DNA of 64,000 nt from Acanthosepion esculentum (GCA_964036315.1 OZ038485.1:96441075-96505074); one strand, 5' to 3'. Shown: positions 55,180 through 64,000, numbered from the stretch's first letter. Notes: generated from the sequence alone by a model not told the origin. Numbers and translations: made by a program.

Positions 55180-55345
55180 TCGGTTGCGCTGGCCTCGGTG
55201 CGAGCACCGATCCCTCCCTCTTGTGCAATGGGAGGGCTCAGCCTCAGGCAGCTGTTCCCAAGGGGTGGGCACCTCTCAGTATTATTTTCTTAGTTGCCCT
55301 TTGACAGAGAAACCCCTGAGCGCAGAGATGATAAATAATGAACAA
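55180..55345. other. GC-rich island in AT-rich surroundings
   Basis: About 160 bp with GGCCTCGGTGCGAGCACCGA, a GGTGC/GCACC hairpin, and GGGAGGGCTCAGCCTCAGGC. Composition contrasts sharply with the A/T-only DNA on its left. I do not recognise it. Confidence 0.4.
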
Positions 55346-55399
55346 ATTACTTAATAGTAATTTACGCGGTATTTACTTGGATATTTTTCCAGTTTCTTC

Positions 55400-55570
55400 T
55401 TTGGCCTGTCGCACACAATCTTCAAATATTTAAATGCAGAATCAATCGCCATCTTCTATTTTCTTCTTTTGTCCTTTCTCCCCGCTAAAGTCTTCTCATT
55501 CTCTTTCAGTTTTATGCATCTTAGGACCATTATCGTCTTGCTTTGGGGCTAAATGATTAACAAAATATCA
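55400..55570 (+). mobile_element. CR1/jockey-like LINE 3' terminus
   Basis: The sequence ATCTTCAAATATTTAAATGC, then AATCAATCGCCATCTTCT and TTGCTTTGGGGCTAAATGAT, parallels 48300-48490. Only the last part of the element is present. Confidence 0.65.
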
Positions 55571-55914
55571 GTGCTGCCAGAACTTGATCTATTGGTAATG
55601 AAGGAAAGGTTATGTAGGTGTGTGCCTGGGTTTAATATATCCACCAGGTTTTCTCGCTCAAAACGTAATCTTTTGTAAGCCTTTTGCTCACAGATGGATC
55701 TAATCAAGTACCCCTTATCACCGACTTTTGTTTGTTTATTTCTTTCTTCCTTTCATTTTCCATGTCAGAAATTTCTTACCATTTAGTTTTGCTTCCTTTT
55801 TTGTCTTTTTCATTATGTTCATTCTTTTTTTCTTTCTTGTGTATCTTGCAATTTTATTTTAGCGTATTTTGTACTGTTTTAATTTCTTTATTTCTTTCTT
55901 TCAATCTCTTCTTC

Positions 55915-57010
55915 CTCCAGCTATGGGTTAACAAGCAGGGTAGACAAAGGACTTCGACAAAGTACGCCACAAGGATCTGTCTTATGGAACTGGTCAGCAA
56001 CCTTGATATAATCGGGAAGGATATCAGAATAATCAAGAACCTATACTGTCAGCAAACAGCATGCATGCGCATAGAGAAAGAATTCGGCGAATATATAAAA
56101 ATAGAAAGGGGCATAAGGCAAGTATGCGTCTTCTCACCCGACCTGTTCAACCTATACAGCGAGGCAATTCTGAGAGAATTGGAAAACCTAGCGGGATTTA
56201 GCATTGGCGGCCACAATCTTAACAACTTAAGATACGCAGATGACACAGTACTGATAACAGACACAGAAAAGAAATTACAAAATCTCCTACAGAAGGTAGC
56301 GACGGAGAGCGAGAAGAAGGGACTAAGCATAAACTACAAGAAGACATAATGGATGGCCATCAGTAAAAGGCCTGAAATGCAATTTGAAGGTCGGGAACAC
56401 TAGAATCAAGCAAACGCAGAATTTGAAATATCTGGGAAGCCTTTTTGACAGAGGACGGTAAGTGCGACACTGAGATCCCTAGGCGTATTGGGATGGCCAA
56501 AGACGCATTCCAAACCTGGGCAGAGTATTGCGAGACAGGAGGATTCCTTTGCTAACAAAGAAAAGAATACTGAGCTTTTACGTGACAAATGTCCTTCTTG
56601 ACGACGAATGTTAGGCGATTTCCTCAAAGATTAAGAAGATACTCGAGGCGACGGAGATGTGGTTCTACAGAAGGGTGCTAAGGATATCACGGACCGAACG
56701 TGTTATAGAGGATGCAAAAAAGGAGGAGGCTTATACTTGACATGAGGAAGAGGCAGCTGAAGTTCCTGGGACATACAACGAGGAAGGAGGGGCTGGAGAA
56801 TCTGATACTCACAGTTCGAACAGAGGGAAAGAGAGACAAGGGAAAACGACGCGTGACATACCTGGCGGGCTTAAGCAAATGGACAACAGAACGCGTTCTG
56901 GGGTGGGGGAAGCAGAGGGAAGGCACTTGTTGAGAGCTGCAAGAGATAGAGGGAGAAGGAGAGCCATGATCGCCCACGTCCTGAAAGGACATGGCACATA
57001 AAAAGAAAGA
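55915..57010 (+). mobile_element. RTE-like LINE, best-preserved copy
   Basis: A continuous frame to 56349 encodes LVSNLDIIGKDIRIIKNLY, GIRQVCVFSPDLFNLYSEAI (motif B region) and NLNNLRYADDTVLITDTEKK (catalytic YADD). It ends SEKKGLSINYKKT and a stop. Downstream, frames continue with NLKYLGSLF-like sequence, EMWFYRR, then RKRQLKFLGHTTRKEGLENL and finally RRAMIAHVLKGHGT with a stop at about 57000. The endonuclease and the N-terminal half are missing. Several frameshifts follow 56349. The start is abrupt at a SINE-like string (CAGCTATGGGTTAACAAGCA, about 55918). Confidence 0.87.
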
Positions 57011-57189
57011 AATAAGATTTGGGTTACTGTCAATCAAACAGATTCCCCATCCATGGGGGAGGCAACGGGAAACCATTTCACTCTCTTTCCCAAGAATACG
57101 TGGTATTTCACAGACACTAAGAGAAACGTATTTGGTTAGAGTCATAATTACCTCCATCTTGAAGGGTCATGTGATTTCACATGATGATC
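57011..57189. other. Probable untranslated 3' end of the RTE-like LINE
   Basis: No coding is seen. The stretch lies between the LINE stop codon and the TATC microsatellite and could be its 3' untranslated region. Confidence 0.35.
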
Positions 57190-57248
57190 GCTTATGTCTG
57201 TTCATTATCTATCTATCTATCTATCTAACTATCTATCTATGTCTGTTC

Positions 57249-57281
<33 letters not shown>

Positions 57282-57289
57282 GTCTGTTC

Positions 57290-57350
<61 letters not shown>

Positions 57351-57358
57351 GTCTGTTC

Positions 57359-57399
<41 letters not shown>

Positions 57400-57440
57400 G
57401 TCTGTTCATTATCTATCTATCTATCTATCTATGTCTGTTC

Positions 57441-57489
<49 letters not shown>

Positions 57490-57497
57490 GTCTGTTC

Positions 57498-57534
<37 letters not shown>

Positions 57535-57604
57535 GTCTGTTCATTATCTATCTATCTATCTATCGATGTCTGTTCATTATCTATCTATATATCTATGTCT
57601 GTTC

Positions 57605-57669
<65 letters not shown>

Positions 57670-57677
57670 GTCTGTTC

Positions 57678-57722
<45 letters not shown>

Positions 57723-57745
57723 ATATCTATATATCTATCTAAGTG
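57190..57745 (+). repeat. Composite satellite of (TATC)n blocks separated by TGTCTGTTCAT
   Basis: Blocks of (TATC)n of variable length (about 4 to 15 units) are separated about eleven times by an ATGTCTGTTCATTATC spacer. The serine/isoleucine/tyrosine-rich frames are artefacts. Confidence 0.95.
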
Positions 57746-58500
57746 TGTACTTTGAAGCTTTACATTACACCTGAATATAATCCATGTATTTTACACCAAA
57801 TTATAAAGAAAGATGCAAATTCTTCGCTACTTAATATTGAATAACATGAACGATATCCCTATAATATCCTGTAATCCTGAAATTCACCGCATGCCGCTAC
57901 AACCGATTATTATTTGGCATCAATACAGGAGTGTCACAAAGAAAAAAAAAGAGAGTTTATTCACTTCTTAATTCTTTGATAACCAGAACCTTGATATAAC
58001 TTTTTTTTCGTCATGGCATTGGTCGAAGCAATTCTGTTACTCATAGGCTTGTCGAAATACAGACAGGATTTTTTTTGAGTCGATATCTTTCCTTCAACTA
58101 GCAGACTAACGAGAGCGACGTCGTATGCTACATACTCGACAAGACATATACAAGCGTATTAAAGGGAATCGCTTGTAATTGGTTGGGCGTATGCCAACGG
58201 CTTCGAGTGGCTAGTCCAAAAAAAGATAAGAGTGATTGCTTCAAAAATGAATACCACATCCATTAAAAGCTATAGCTGCCGTATCTTATATGAACCATTT
58301 TCAAGTAAATAACAATATTGATTCTTTTGTTAAAAATTATGGATGAAATGAAATAATTACCTAAGAAAATGTACCGGAGAAGCTGATGAAAAAATCTTTT
58401 AAGGAGCACAGAAAAAATTCGGGAGAAAATCCTTGAGTGACTGATGAGATATAACATAAAAATGCTATTAATCCTGGAGTGATTGACGAGATATATGAGA
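57746..58500. other. No gene recognised
   Basis: Mixed sequence. A possible decayed edge of the 70-bp repeat begins at about 58380. Confidence 0.45.
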
Positions 58501-59245
58501 AGAGACATGTGCTCCATGTGTGAATCACGAGATATCTTGCAAGAACATTCATCCGAGGGATAATACGAGAAGATTCTGTGTTCTGTGAACGGGCTAACGC
58601 CATGTCTTGCAATAACATTCTTCCGAGAGATAATACAAGAAAATTCAGTGTCTGTGGAGAGCCTAACGAGATATCTTGCATGAACATCCGTCCGAGAAAT
58701 AATACGAGAAAATTCTGTGTCTGTGAAGGGGCTAACGAGATGACTTGCAAGAACATTCTTCCGAGAGATAATACGATAAAATTCTGTGTTCTGTGAAAGG
58801 GGTCACGAGATATCTTGCATGAACATTCTTCCGAGAGATAATTCGAGAAAATTCTGTGTTCTGTGGAGAGGCTCTGAGATATCTTGCGTGAACATTCTTC
58901 CGAGTGATAATACGAGAAAATTCTGTCCGTGAAGGGGCTAACGAGAAGTCTTGCAAGAACATTCTTTCGAGAGATAATACGAGAAAATTCTGTGTTCTGT
59001 GGAGAGGCTAACGAGATATCTTGCAAGAACATTCTTCCGAGAGATAATACGATAAAATTCTGTGTTCTGTGAAAGGGGTAACGAGATGTCTTGCAAGAAC
59101 ATTCTTTCGAGAGATAATACGAGAAAAACTCTGTGTTCTGTGGAGAGGCTAACGAGATATCTTGCATGAACTTTCTACCGAGTGATAATACGAGAAAATA
59201 CAGTGTTCTGTGAAGGGTCTAACGACATATCTTTATCATGGAAGA
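58501..59245 (+). repeat. 70-bp satellite with dimeric higher-order structure
   Basis: About ten to eleven units of 66-72 bp contain ATCTTGC(A)AGAACATTCTTC, GAGAGATAATACGAGAAAAT and TCTGTGTTCTGTG. Unit starts are near 58531, 58602, 58670, 58739, 58809, 58876, 58942, 59014, 59084, 59155 and 59224. Units alternate between a GATATC type preceded by GGAGAGGCTAAC and a GATGTC-like type preceded by GAAGGGGCTAAC. Confidence 0.9.
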
Positions 59246-59288
59246 TTGAAGTTTAAAGGCAGTAGATTCGACCTTGCTTATCGGACAA

Positions 59289-59372
59289 TTCTCTGTGGTT
59301 CGATCGGTTAAGAGCACGTCAGGCTAAATGACAGTTCCGTATAGGATACAGGTTCGATTCCTGTCGGAGGAC
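59289..59372 (+). tRNA. tRNA-like gene or pseudogene, class II fold, anticodon CTA by position
   Basis: A full cloverleaf can be drawn. Acceptor TTCTCTG/CGGAGGA has 7 pairs, two of them G-U. D-stem GTTC/GAGC encloses a loop with GG. The anticodon stem is GTCA/TGAC, with loop GGCTAAA. A 14-nt variable arm has a TCC/GGA stem, and the T-arm is ACAGG/CCTGT with loop TTCGATT. The variable arm suggests a Ser/Leu-type tRNA. Position 33 is G instead of the almost universal T, and the anticodon would be CTA (reading UAG), so a pseudogene or a SINE head is more likely than a working gene. Confidence 0.5.
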
Positions 59373-59504
59373 GAATATTTTCTATGAAAGTTTCTCGGAC
59401 ATTCAGGCCGGTAAATGTTGTTTAATACTGTTTATTATAAACAGAGCATTTACTTAAATATTTGTATCCGTAAATAGAATGTATAAACATAAAAATGTCT
59501 TAAA

Positions 59505-59815
59505 ATAACAGCTGTGTTTGGGACCCTGGATTTGATTGGAAAACGTTCCAATAGACACATTGAATGAATCAAAGGTAATTCAGGTCTTAAAGAAATACAA
59601 AAAATTGTTCTCACAAGCAAAGCTATCATCCTACGAACGCCATTATCTATGTAAAATGTATGTCTATTTTAAGTTGATTTATATTTATTTTTATTTTTTA
59701 AACATGTTCAATGGAAAATGATACCCTTTCCGACATTAGATCTCTGGTGTGTAACCGGAAGGAAATGATTATGCAACAGAAATTAAAGAAATAATAACAA
59801 TAAATAATAACGATT
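59505..59815 (+). mobile_element. R4-type LINE 3' end, second copy
   Basis: The sequence parallels 11290-11530: CCTGGATTTGATTGGAAAA, ACACATTGAATGAATC, CTTAAAGAAATACAAAAAAT, ACGAACGCCATTATCTATGT. It ends in AATAATAACAATAAATAATA, the expected TAA-rich tail. No intact frame remains. Confidence 0.72.
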
Positions 59816-59859
59816 TTTACTGTTATATCTTAGTATTTTTTATCATTAATTGGTCTACT

Positions 59860-60370
59860 ATACCTATAACAGATTTGATTAAAAAGTAACGGGACTGGTG
59901 CTATAAAAAGAAAAACTACAACACATATCAGTTCAGCATTTAATCTCCTTCGAAGAAGTCCCCCTCTGAAACCATACACTTTATCCAGTGTCATTTCCAT
60001 TGATGGCAGCTTTCCTGACACTCCTTTTTTGGGGGATACCGAGCAGCTGTCTCGTCGCATTATCTTGGATTTCCTCGACGTCTTCAATTCTTGGTCCTTT
60101 CAACTGGGATTTGATGTTTGGAAAGAAGAGAACGTCGCAAGACGCGAGATCTGGGGATATGGAGGTTGTCGGACCTGAGGAGTGTTGGACCTGACCCCAA
60201 ACCGCTGCACAAGCTACGGTCACTAATGGAACATCTATGGTGTGGTGAGACGACCACACTCTACGCATTTTCCTTCCAAGCATTGCTATAAACAACGGAA
60301 GCAAAGGATATGTTATGATTTTGTGTGCATGAGCCACACATAGTTCAAGGCCTATCCATGTCAAGCGGCT
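59860..60370 (-). mobile_element. Mariner-type transposon relic, C-terminal part and right end
   Basis: The minus strand encodes SPDLASCDVLFFPNIKSQLK, GPRIEDVEEIQDNATRQL and then, past a frame change, remnants of the C-terminus. This matches the third catalytic region (SPDLAPCDFFLFPKLK) of mariner-type transposases. The conserved CD is kept. The expected transposon end follows at about 59870-59905 (CCCGTTACTTTTTAATCAAA on the minus strand). Upstream 60250-60370 is only weakly recognisable. It is dead. Confidence 0.72.
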
Positions 60371-60459
60371 TCACACTGCGTAATTAGCTTCGTTACCATA
60401 GCAACATTCCCGATATTTTTTATAATTCCTCGTATATGTAAGAAGCGTACGTGGACAGT

Positions 60460-60548
60460 CTTCCTTTCTCTCTCTCCATCCCTCTTTCTTTCTTTCTTTC
60501 TTTCTCTCTCACCATCCTTCTTTCTTTCTTTCTTTCTATATATATACG

Positions 60549-60615
<67 letters not shown>
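60460..60615. repeat. (TTTC)n and (GA)n microsatellites
   Basis: Pyrimidine runs with TTTC repeats (60460-60540) are followed by a short TA run and a 62-bp (GA)n (60553-60614). The two strands are potentially complementary and could form a hairpin. Confidence 0.93.
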
Positions 60616-60619
<4 letters not shown>

Positions 60620-61059
60620 ATTTTGAAAACTTAACGCTGAGAAAACAATCTGAGTTCAAATTTTCGGCTACAAATAATTTCTTACCTCGTAACTAAAATA
60701 GTTTCACATTTCTCATTTGTGGTACCGGTTCAAGTTTTGGTAAAACAAACAAATAAATAAATAAAAATTCAAAATGGTTGATACATTTAGTATCCTATAC
60801 TTACTAATTTTCAAGTCATTTTCAAATCATTTTCTAAAATAATCTCTCTAAGTCTGTTCTTATCGTACCGTAATTTACACTGTAATAGCTGCAATGGTAA
60901 TATTATCCGTTTTCTTAGAAGGAAACATTCGTCATTCATTGACCAAGCTGCCAATGCTGCAGTCAGTTGAAATTTATAAAATATTTCTATTAAAACAATT
61001 AACAACAAAAATTGTTTTTTTCTCAAGTCCAGTAATTCTTATCGTTCTTTCCAGAATTG
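60616..61059. other. No gene recognised
   Basis: AT-rich mixed sequence. Overlapping short frames on both strands have no family features. Confidence 0.45.
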
Positions 61060-61205
61060 ATGGGAATTTCCTTCCTAATCTTTTGTTTGAAGTAATGTGG
61101 AATATCACCATCTTTATTATGTCACTATTCTTTCTTCGACTTAGATGTGCTTACAGATGTTGAATGTCCTCAAGTGATGTGGTTTCTGTTATCTTTTTTT
61201 GTGAC
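61060..61205 (+). repeat. Unclassified dispersed repeat, copy 2
   Basis: TTTCCTTCCTAATCTTTTGT and CCTCAAGTGATGTGGTTTCT correspond to 43590-43800. Confidence 0.65.
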
Positions 61206-61472
61206 TCTGTAGTGCCAGGTATATTTACCCGGCCTCCGCATCAAGGCCGTATGTGACGCAAGTTCGTTTTAACGTGGGGAGTGCCTTATGCATACTTATG
61301 CATATGGTCCAAGGACAAAAATTGATTTTTGCCCAAACCCCGTGACCACTGTCACACTGGCATTGGTACTACATCGATCCAACCTTTTTAGTGCGATGAG
61401 GAATGATGCTGTTGTAGGGTTGGAATCCCCGGGACTGAGCAACTTCTCCCATCTAAAATGAGGAGAATCATA
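61206..61472. other. Unclassified repeat-like sequence interrupted by a mariner MITE
   Basis: GC-richer DNA with a partly palindromic TTATGCATACTTATGCATA. Its continuation appears at 61700-61850, where CATTCGCTCGAAGC also matches 43810-43824. The family is unknown. Confidence 0.35.
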
Positions 61473-61697
61473 TTGGGTTGGTGCATAATTATCAAGCGTT
61501 TTTAAACAATATTTATTATGAAAAAAGAAACATAACAGTTCAATAACATTTTTAAATGAGTACGATTATCGACACGTATTTTTATCAGCTGGAAATAAAA
61601 TAATATTTTTATTGAAAAAAAAAAATTAAACAAAACGGCAATTTTTATTAACAAATAATTCGCCTGCAAAACGCCTGATAAATATGCACCAACCCAC
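61473..61697. mobile_element. 225-bp mariner-type MITE
   Basis: Inverted ends begin TTGGGTTGGTGCATAATTAT on the left and, on the minus strand, GTGGGTTGGTGCATATTTAT on the right, both continuing to CAGGCG/CAAGCG. TA duplications flank at 61471-61472 and 61698-61699. The interior is AT-rich and non-coding. The GGTTGGTGCA end is the classic end of one mariner group that also gave the human MADE1 repeats. Confidence 0.88.
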
Positions 61698-61699
61698 TA

Positions 61700-62016
61700 T
61701 CTCCACATAGAGCATAGGGATGTTAACCACGCCTCAGTAAAGCCTCATGGGTTAACTTCTGTGCCAGTTAAGCGTTGCCAGTCCATGAGGTTCGAAACGT
61801 ATGTCCCTCACTATGGTCATATATGCTTCATTCGCTCGAAGCCATTTTTAACTATTGATATGAGGAGACGGTTGTATAGAGCTGACAGTTCTGATATTTC
61901 TGGACGTGTTTGGCGCTATGCATAGCATCCATATGGAAAGTCTCGTTCTTACAAGACATTTGCTATTTCTTTATATCATCCTCTTCCCCGGGAAATTATT
62001 TTGGGAAAAACGTTTC
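61700..62016. other. Continuation of unclassified repeat; no gene
   Basis: Includes RRLYRADSSDISGRVWRY in a plus-strand frame at about 61862, which is broken soon after. I cannot assign it. Confidence 0.35.
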
Positions 62017-62304
62017 ATTTTCAGACGAATTTTTTAAAATTTCTTTTTAATATGGTAACTAAGAAACTGATGCACTGTAAAGTGCCCGAGGCGGTGGCTA
62101 ACATCTCTACCAGACGTATCAGTTGACAATTGGATTCATTTCAGGCTCAGAAGGGCATAAAAAAAAAAATTAAGAATGACGTATAAACACGTCTGTAGCT
62201 GTTTTTTGAACGTTACGTTTTGGACGTGTTTATTCGGCCACGTCTGAAAATAGACACTTTTGGTGATATGTATATACACATGTCTACGCCGAGGAAGGGG
62301 TTAA
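62017..62304 (+). repeat. Direct repeat R1 ending at TTAA
   Basis: CATTTTCAGACGAAT, CTAAGAAACTGATGCAC, GGCTAACATCTCTACCAGAC and TGGACGTGTTTATTCGG recur 530 bp downstream at 62547-62826. The end reads GAGGAAGGGG followed by TTAA (62301-62304). An end of this type with TTAA would fit a piggyBac-like transposon, but no transposase motif supports it. Confidence 0.6.
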
Positions 62305-62546
62305 AGCAGTTAGAAATTTCAAAGCGTAAACTCCAAATTGGAGGTAACCAAAATCAAGCATGTACTAAAACTTAGCTATCTGGAAAATTGCAGATATTTT
62401 TTTTATCTTGATTTTATAGTCGATAATCAATATTTTTTCTTTTCCTCTCCTAGAAATATTGATTTTTATCCAAGATCACATCCAATAAGATATCTCCGTC
62501 ATGTTATCGAGATATTAACACAAAAAATTGCATTCAATTACGTTTT
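62305..62546 (+). other. Spacer between the direct repeats
   Basis: A frame starting at 62338 reads MEVTKIKHVLKLSYLENCRY, whose first part resembles the KIKHVRKCKYLGS segment of the RTE-like LINE. It may be a small LINE remnant fused to the second repeat. Confidence 0.35.
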
Positions 62547-62826
62547 ATTTTCAGACGAATCTTTTTTATTTGTTTTTAATATAGTTACTAAGAAACTGAT
62601 GCACTTTAAAGTACCCGAGGGGTGGCTAACATCTCTACCAGACGTATCAGTTGACAACTGGATTCATTTCAGGCTCTGAAGGGCATAAAAAGAATTAAGA
62701 ATGACGTATAAACACGTCTGTAGCTGGTTTTTGATCGTTACGTTTTGGACGTGTTTATTCGTCCACGTCTGAAAATATACACTTTTGGTGATACGTATAT
62801 ACACGTCTACGCCAGGGAAGGGGTTA
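62547..62826 (+). repeat. Direct repeat R2
   Basis: This copy is about 85-90 percent identical to 62017-62304. It keeps an open frame (VTKKLMHFKVPEGWLTSLPD) where R1 has a frameshift (GAGGCGG instead of GAGGGG). Its end reads GGAAGGGG followed by TTAT, so the TTAA is not kept. Confidence 0.6.
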
Positions 62827-63639
62827 TAGGCATGAATAACACTTTTCCTCTCAGTAACACTCACTCTTGACCAATTTCTGCAGTAAAATAATTTCCCAGT
62901 CTCGCCTCAGAATAAAATTATTTACAAATCTTTCACATCGTAAGAGCATCTTGTTAACTTTCAAGTATACTTTATCCCCCTCTGCACCCCCTATTTTACC
63001 CTTTAATATTTCGGAGAATAGATGAGTACATGCCTTACCTAAAATGCATTAATGCAAAGTGAACTCAAGATCATCAGTCGGAATTTTAACCCGTCCTCCC
63101 GATTCTATTTTTCTTGTCGGTAACCATTACGGCATACGTAAACTGTTATACAGGTGTATGCAGATAAATATCCGCGGAGTTGAAAACTTACCTGAATACG
63201 GTAGCCGCCTTGTATTCCACCTGCTTGCTGCTTATCAAATCTCGACAACACTATTTATTCTGACCCTGTGTTCATATTACACGCACTCTATGGTTGAGAG
63301 GAAGCAAGCATAAATTCCTTTACTCGAACATCGTGTACATTGACTTTCGGATTAAATTTCCCAGAAAACAACACATAAACGTTTGTTGTATAAACCAGGT
63401 TTTTTTTATCCTGTGATTTTTCATCCATCCACAGTTCTAATCAACAGCACCTGGCTTGAGTGATGATGATTTGGTGGTAGATTCACACCTGGTAGAGTAG
63501 GAAGCGATCAAATTGTAAGAAAATAGAAGGCAAGGTGCTCCTGTGAAACAAATAACGGACTATTGTCTGTAACAAAACAGAATAAAAGGTACTATCAGAA
63601 AACAAGATGAAAGAGCTAAAATAATACACTATTTACATT
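62827..63639. other. No gene recognised
   Basis: Mixed sequence. An 84-codon frame at 63059-63313 is not supported by any motif. Confidence 0.45.
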
Positions 63640-63760
63640 ATTCGGACTATTGTCCTCATCTTTATCGCCATATTTATCACAACGTTTTGGCCGTTGTACG
63701 CCCCGGCCTTCTTCAGGTGGTTGGAATGTCGAACTGAACCCTTTATTTCGATCACTGGGG
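63640..63760 (-). repeat. Hammerhead-like degenerate repeat (family F), copy 2
   Basis: Minus strand: CACCUGAAGAAGGCCG, a loop ending GUACAACGGCC, then AAAACGUUGUG and AUAAAUAUGG. CUGAAGA satisfies the CUGANGA box and GGCCG/CGGCC would be stem II. The expected GAAA is AAAA and one extra A precedes stem II. Its relative is at 2935-3060. Confidence 0.5.
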
Positions 63761-63789
63761 TAGACTGTTCTAGTTCCACGTGCCATGTC

Positions 63790-63997
63790 TAATGGATGTC
63801 AGTTATCAGTTATCTCCTGTTAATTTCCCTCTCCAAGATCTCCTCCGCCTTAACCAGGACACATGGCACAGTGGATAAAGGCGTTAGTTAGATCCAGTGA
63901 CAGTACCCAAAGATTTGTGAGTTCAATACCTTGTTAAGGTGGTGGAGAACTTGGAGACGGGAATTAACAGGAGATAACTGATAACTGACATCCATTA
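63790..63997. repeat. Hairpin element whose loop is tRNA-like
   Basis: Arms 63790-63854 and 63933-63997 are 65-bp inverted copies (TAATGGATGTCAGTTATCAG at the outer left end) with about five mismatches. The 78-nt loop holds an A-box-like ATGGCACAGTGGATAAAGG and a B-box-like GTGAGTTCAATACC at tRNA-like spacing. It could be a foldback built on a SINE or tRNA head. Confidence 0.75.
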
Positions 63998-64000
63998 AAA

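Noticed and set aside
57191..57774. Serine/isoleucine/tyrosine-rich open frames up to 254 codons
   Set aside because: They are readings of the TATC array; the only non-repetitive part at the start is the LINE 3' region.
62338..62679. A 113-codon frame as an intact gene
   Set aside because: It spans the junction between a LINE-like remnant and direct repeat R2, and its second half is non-coding (frameshifted) in R1.

Overview
The window looks like invertebrate animal DNA, most likely from a mollusc and plausibly a cephalopod (octopus-type). The reasons are dense tRNA-derived SINEs, abundant non-LTR retrotransposon debris, Penelope-like and mariner relics, huge AT-rich or pyrimidine-rich satellites, and very long (TA)n, (TATC)n and (TTTC)n microsatellites. 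I found no convincing host protein-coding gene. The long open frames, including one of more than 1,000 codons at 35057-38218, are artefacts of satellites whose sequence simply lacks stop codons. The species call is an inference.

Layout. 1-0.9 kb: purine-rich (GAA)n duplications. 1.4-6.8 kb: an inverted pair of CR1/jockey-like LINE ends, SINEs, a TA-flanked mariner-type deletion derivative, palindromic elements bounded by (TA)n, a hammerhead-type repeat and a 45-bp minisatellite. 7-8.1 kb: pyrimidine microsatellites and one exon-like open frame. 8.9-14.2 kb: a nearly intact mariner inserted in a SINE whose head is a 5S rRNA-tRNA chimera, followed by R4/Dong-type LINE pieces, one of which has its reverse transcriptase core tandemly repeated. 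14.6-19.4 kb: an AT-rich 32/96-bp satellite with higher-order units and inverted decayed flanks. 20-24.3 kb: further palindromes next to (TA)n, a mariner-superfamily relic and a SINE. 24.6-38.5 kb: a 14-kb satellite of 56-bp monomers with nested multi-kb duplications. 39-43.1 kb: hairpins carrying hammerhead ribozymes, a Penelope-like GIY-YIG endonuclease relic, and a SINE-like unit combining a tRNA-type promoter, a hammerhead core and a (TA)n tail. 43.6-57 kb: many CR1/jockey-like, RTE-like and mariner fragments, several in inverted pairs. 57.2-64 kb: composite TATC satellite, a 70-bp higher-order repeat, a tRNA-like fold, more transposon ends, and a hairpin whose loop is tRNA-like.

How parts relate. 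The most interesting theme is a population of small non-coding elements with hammerhead ribozyme cores (43.0 kb SINE-like unit; 42.5/42.7 kb and 39.96/40.05 kb inverted pairs; 6.05 kb and 51.45 kb copies; several degenerate ones). Nearly all abut a (TA)n or related dinucleotide microsatellite. Hammerheads are known from Penelope-like elements and from SINE-like repeats of schistosomes, and a Penelope-like endonuclease relic lies only about 0.6 kb from the best pair, so a shared retrotransposition system is a reasonable inference. All element families were recognised by eye; clade names are approximate.
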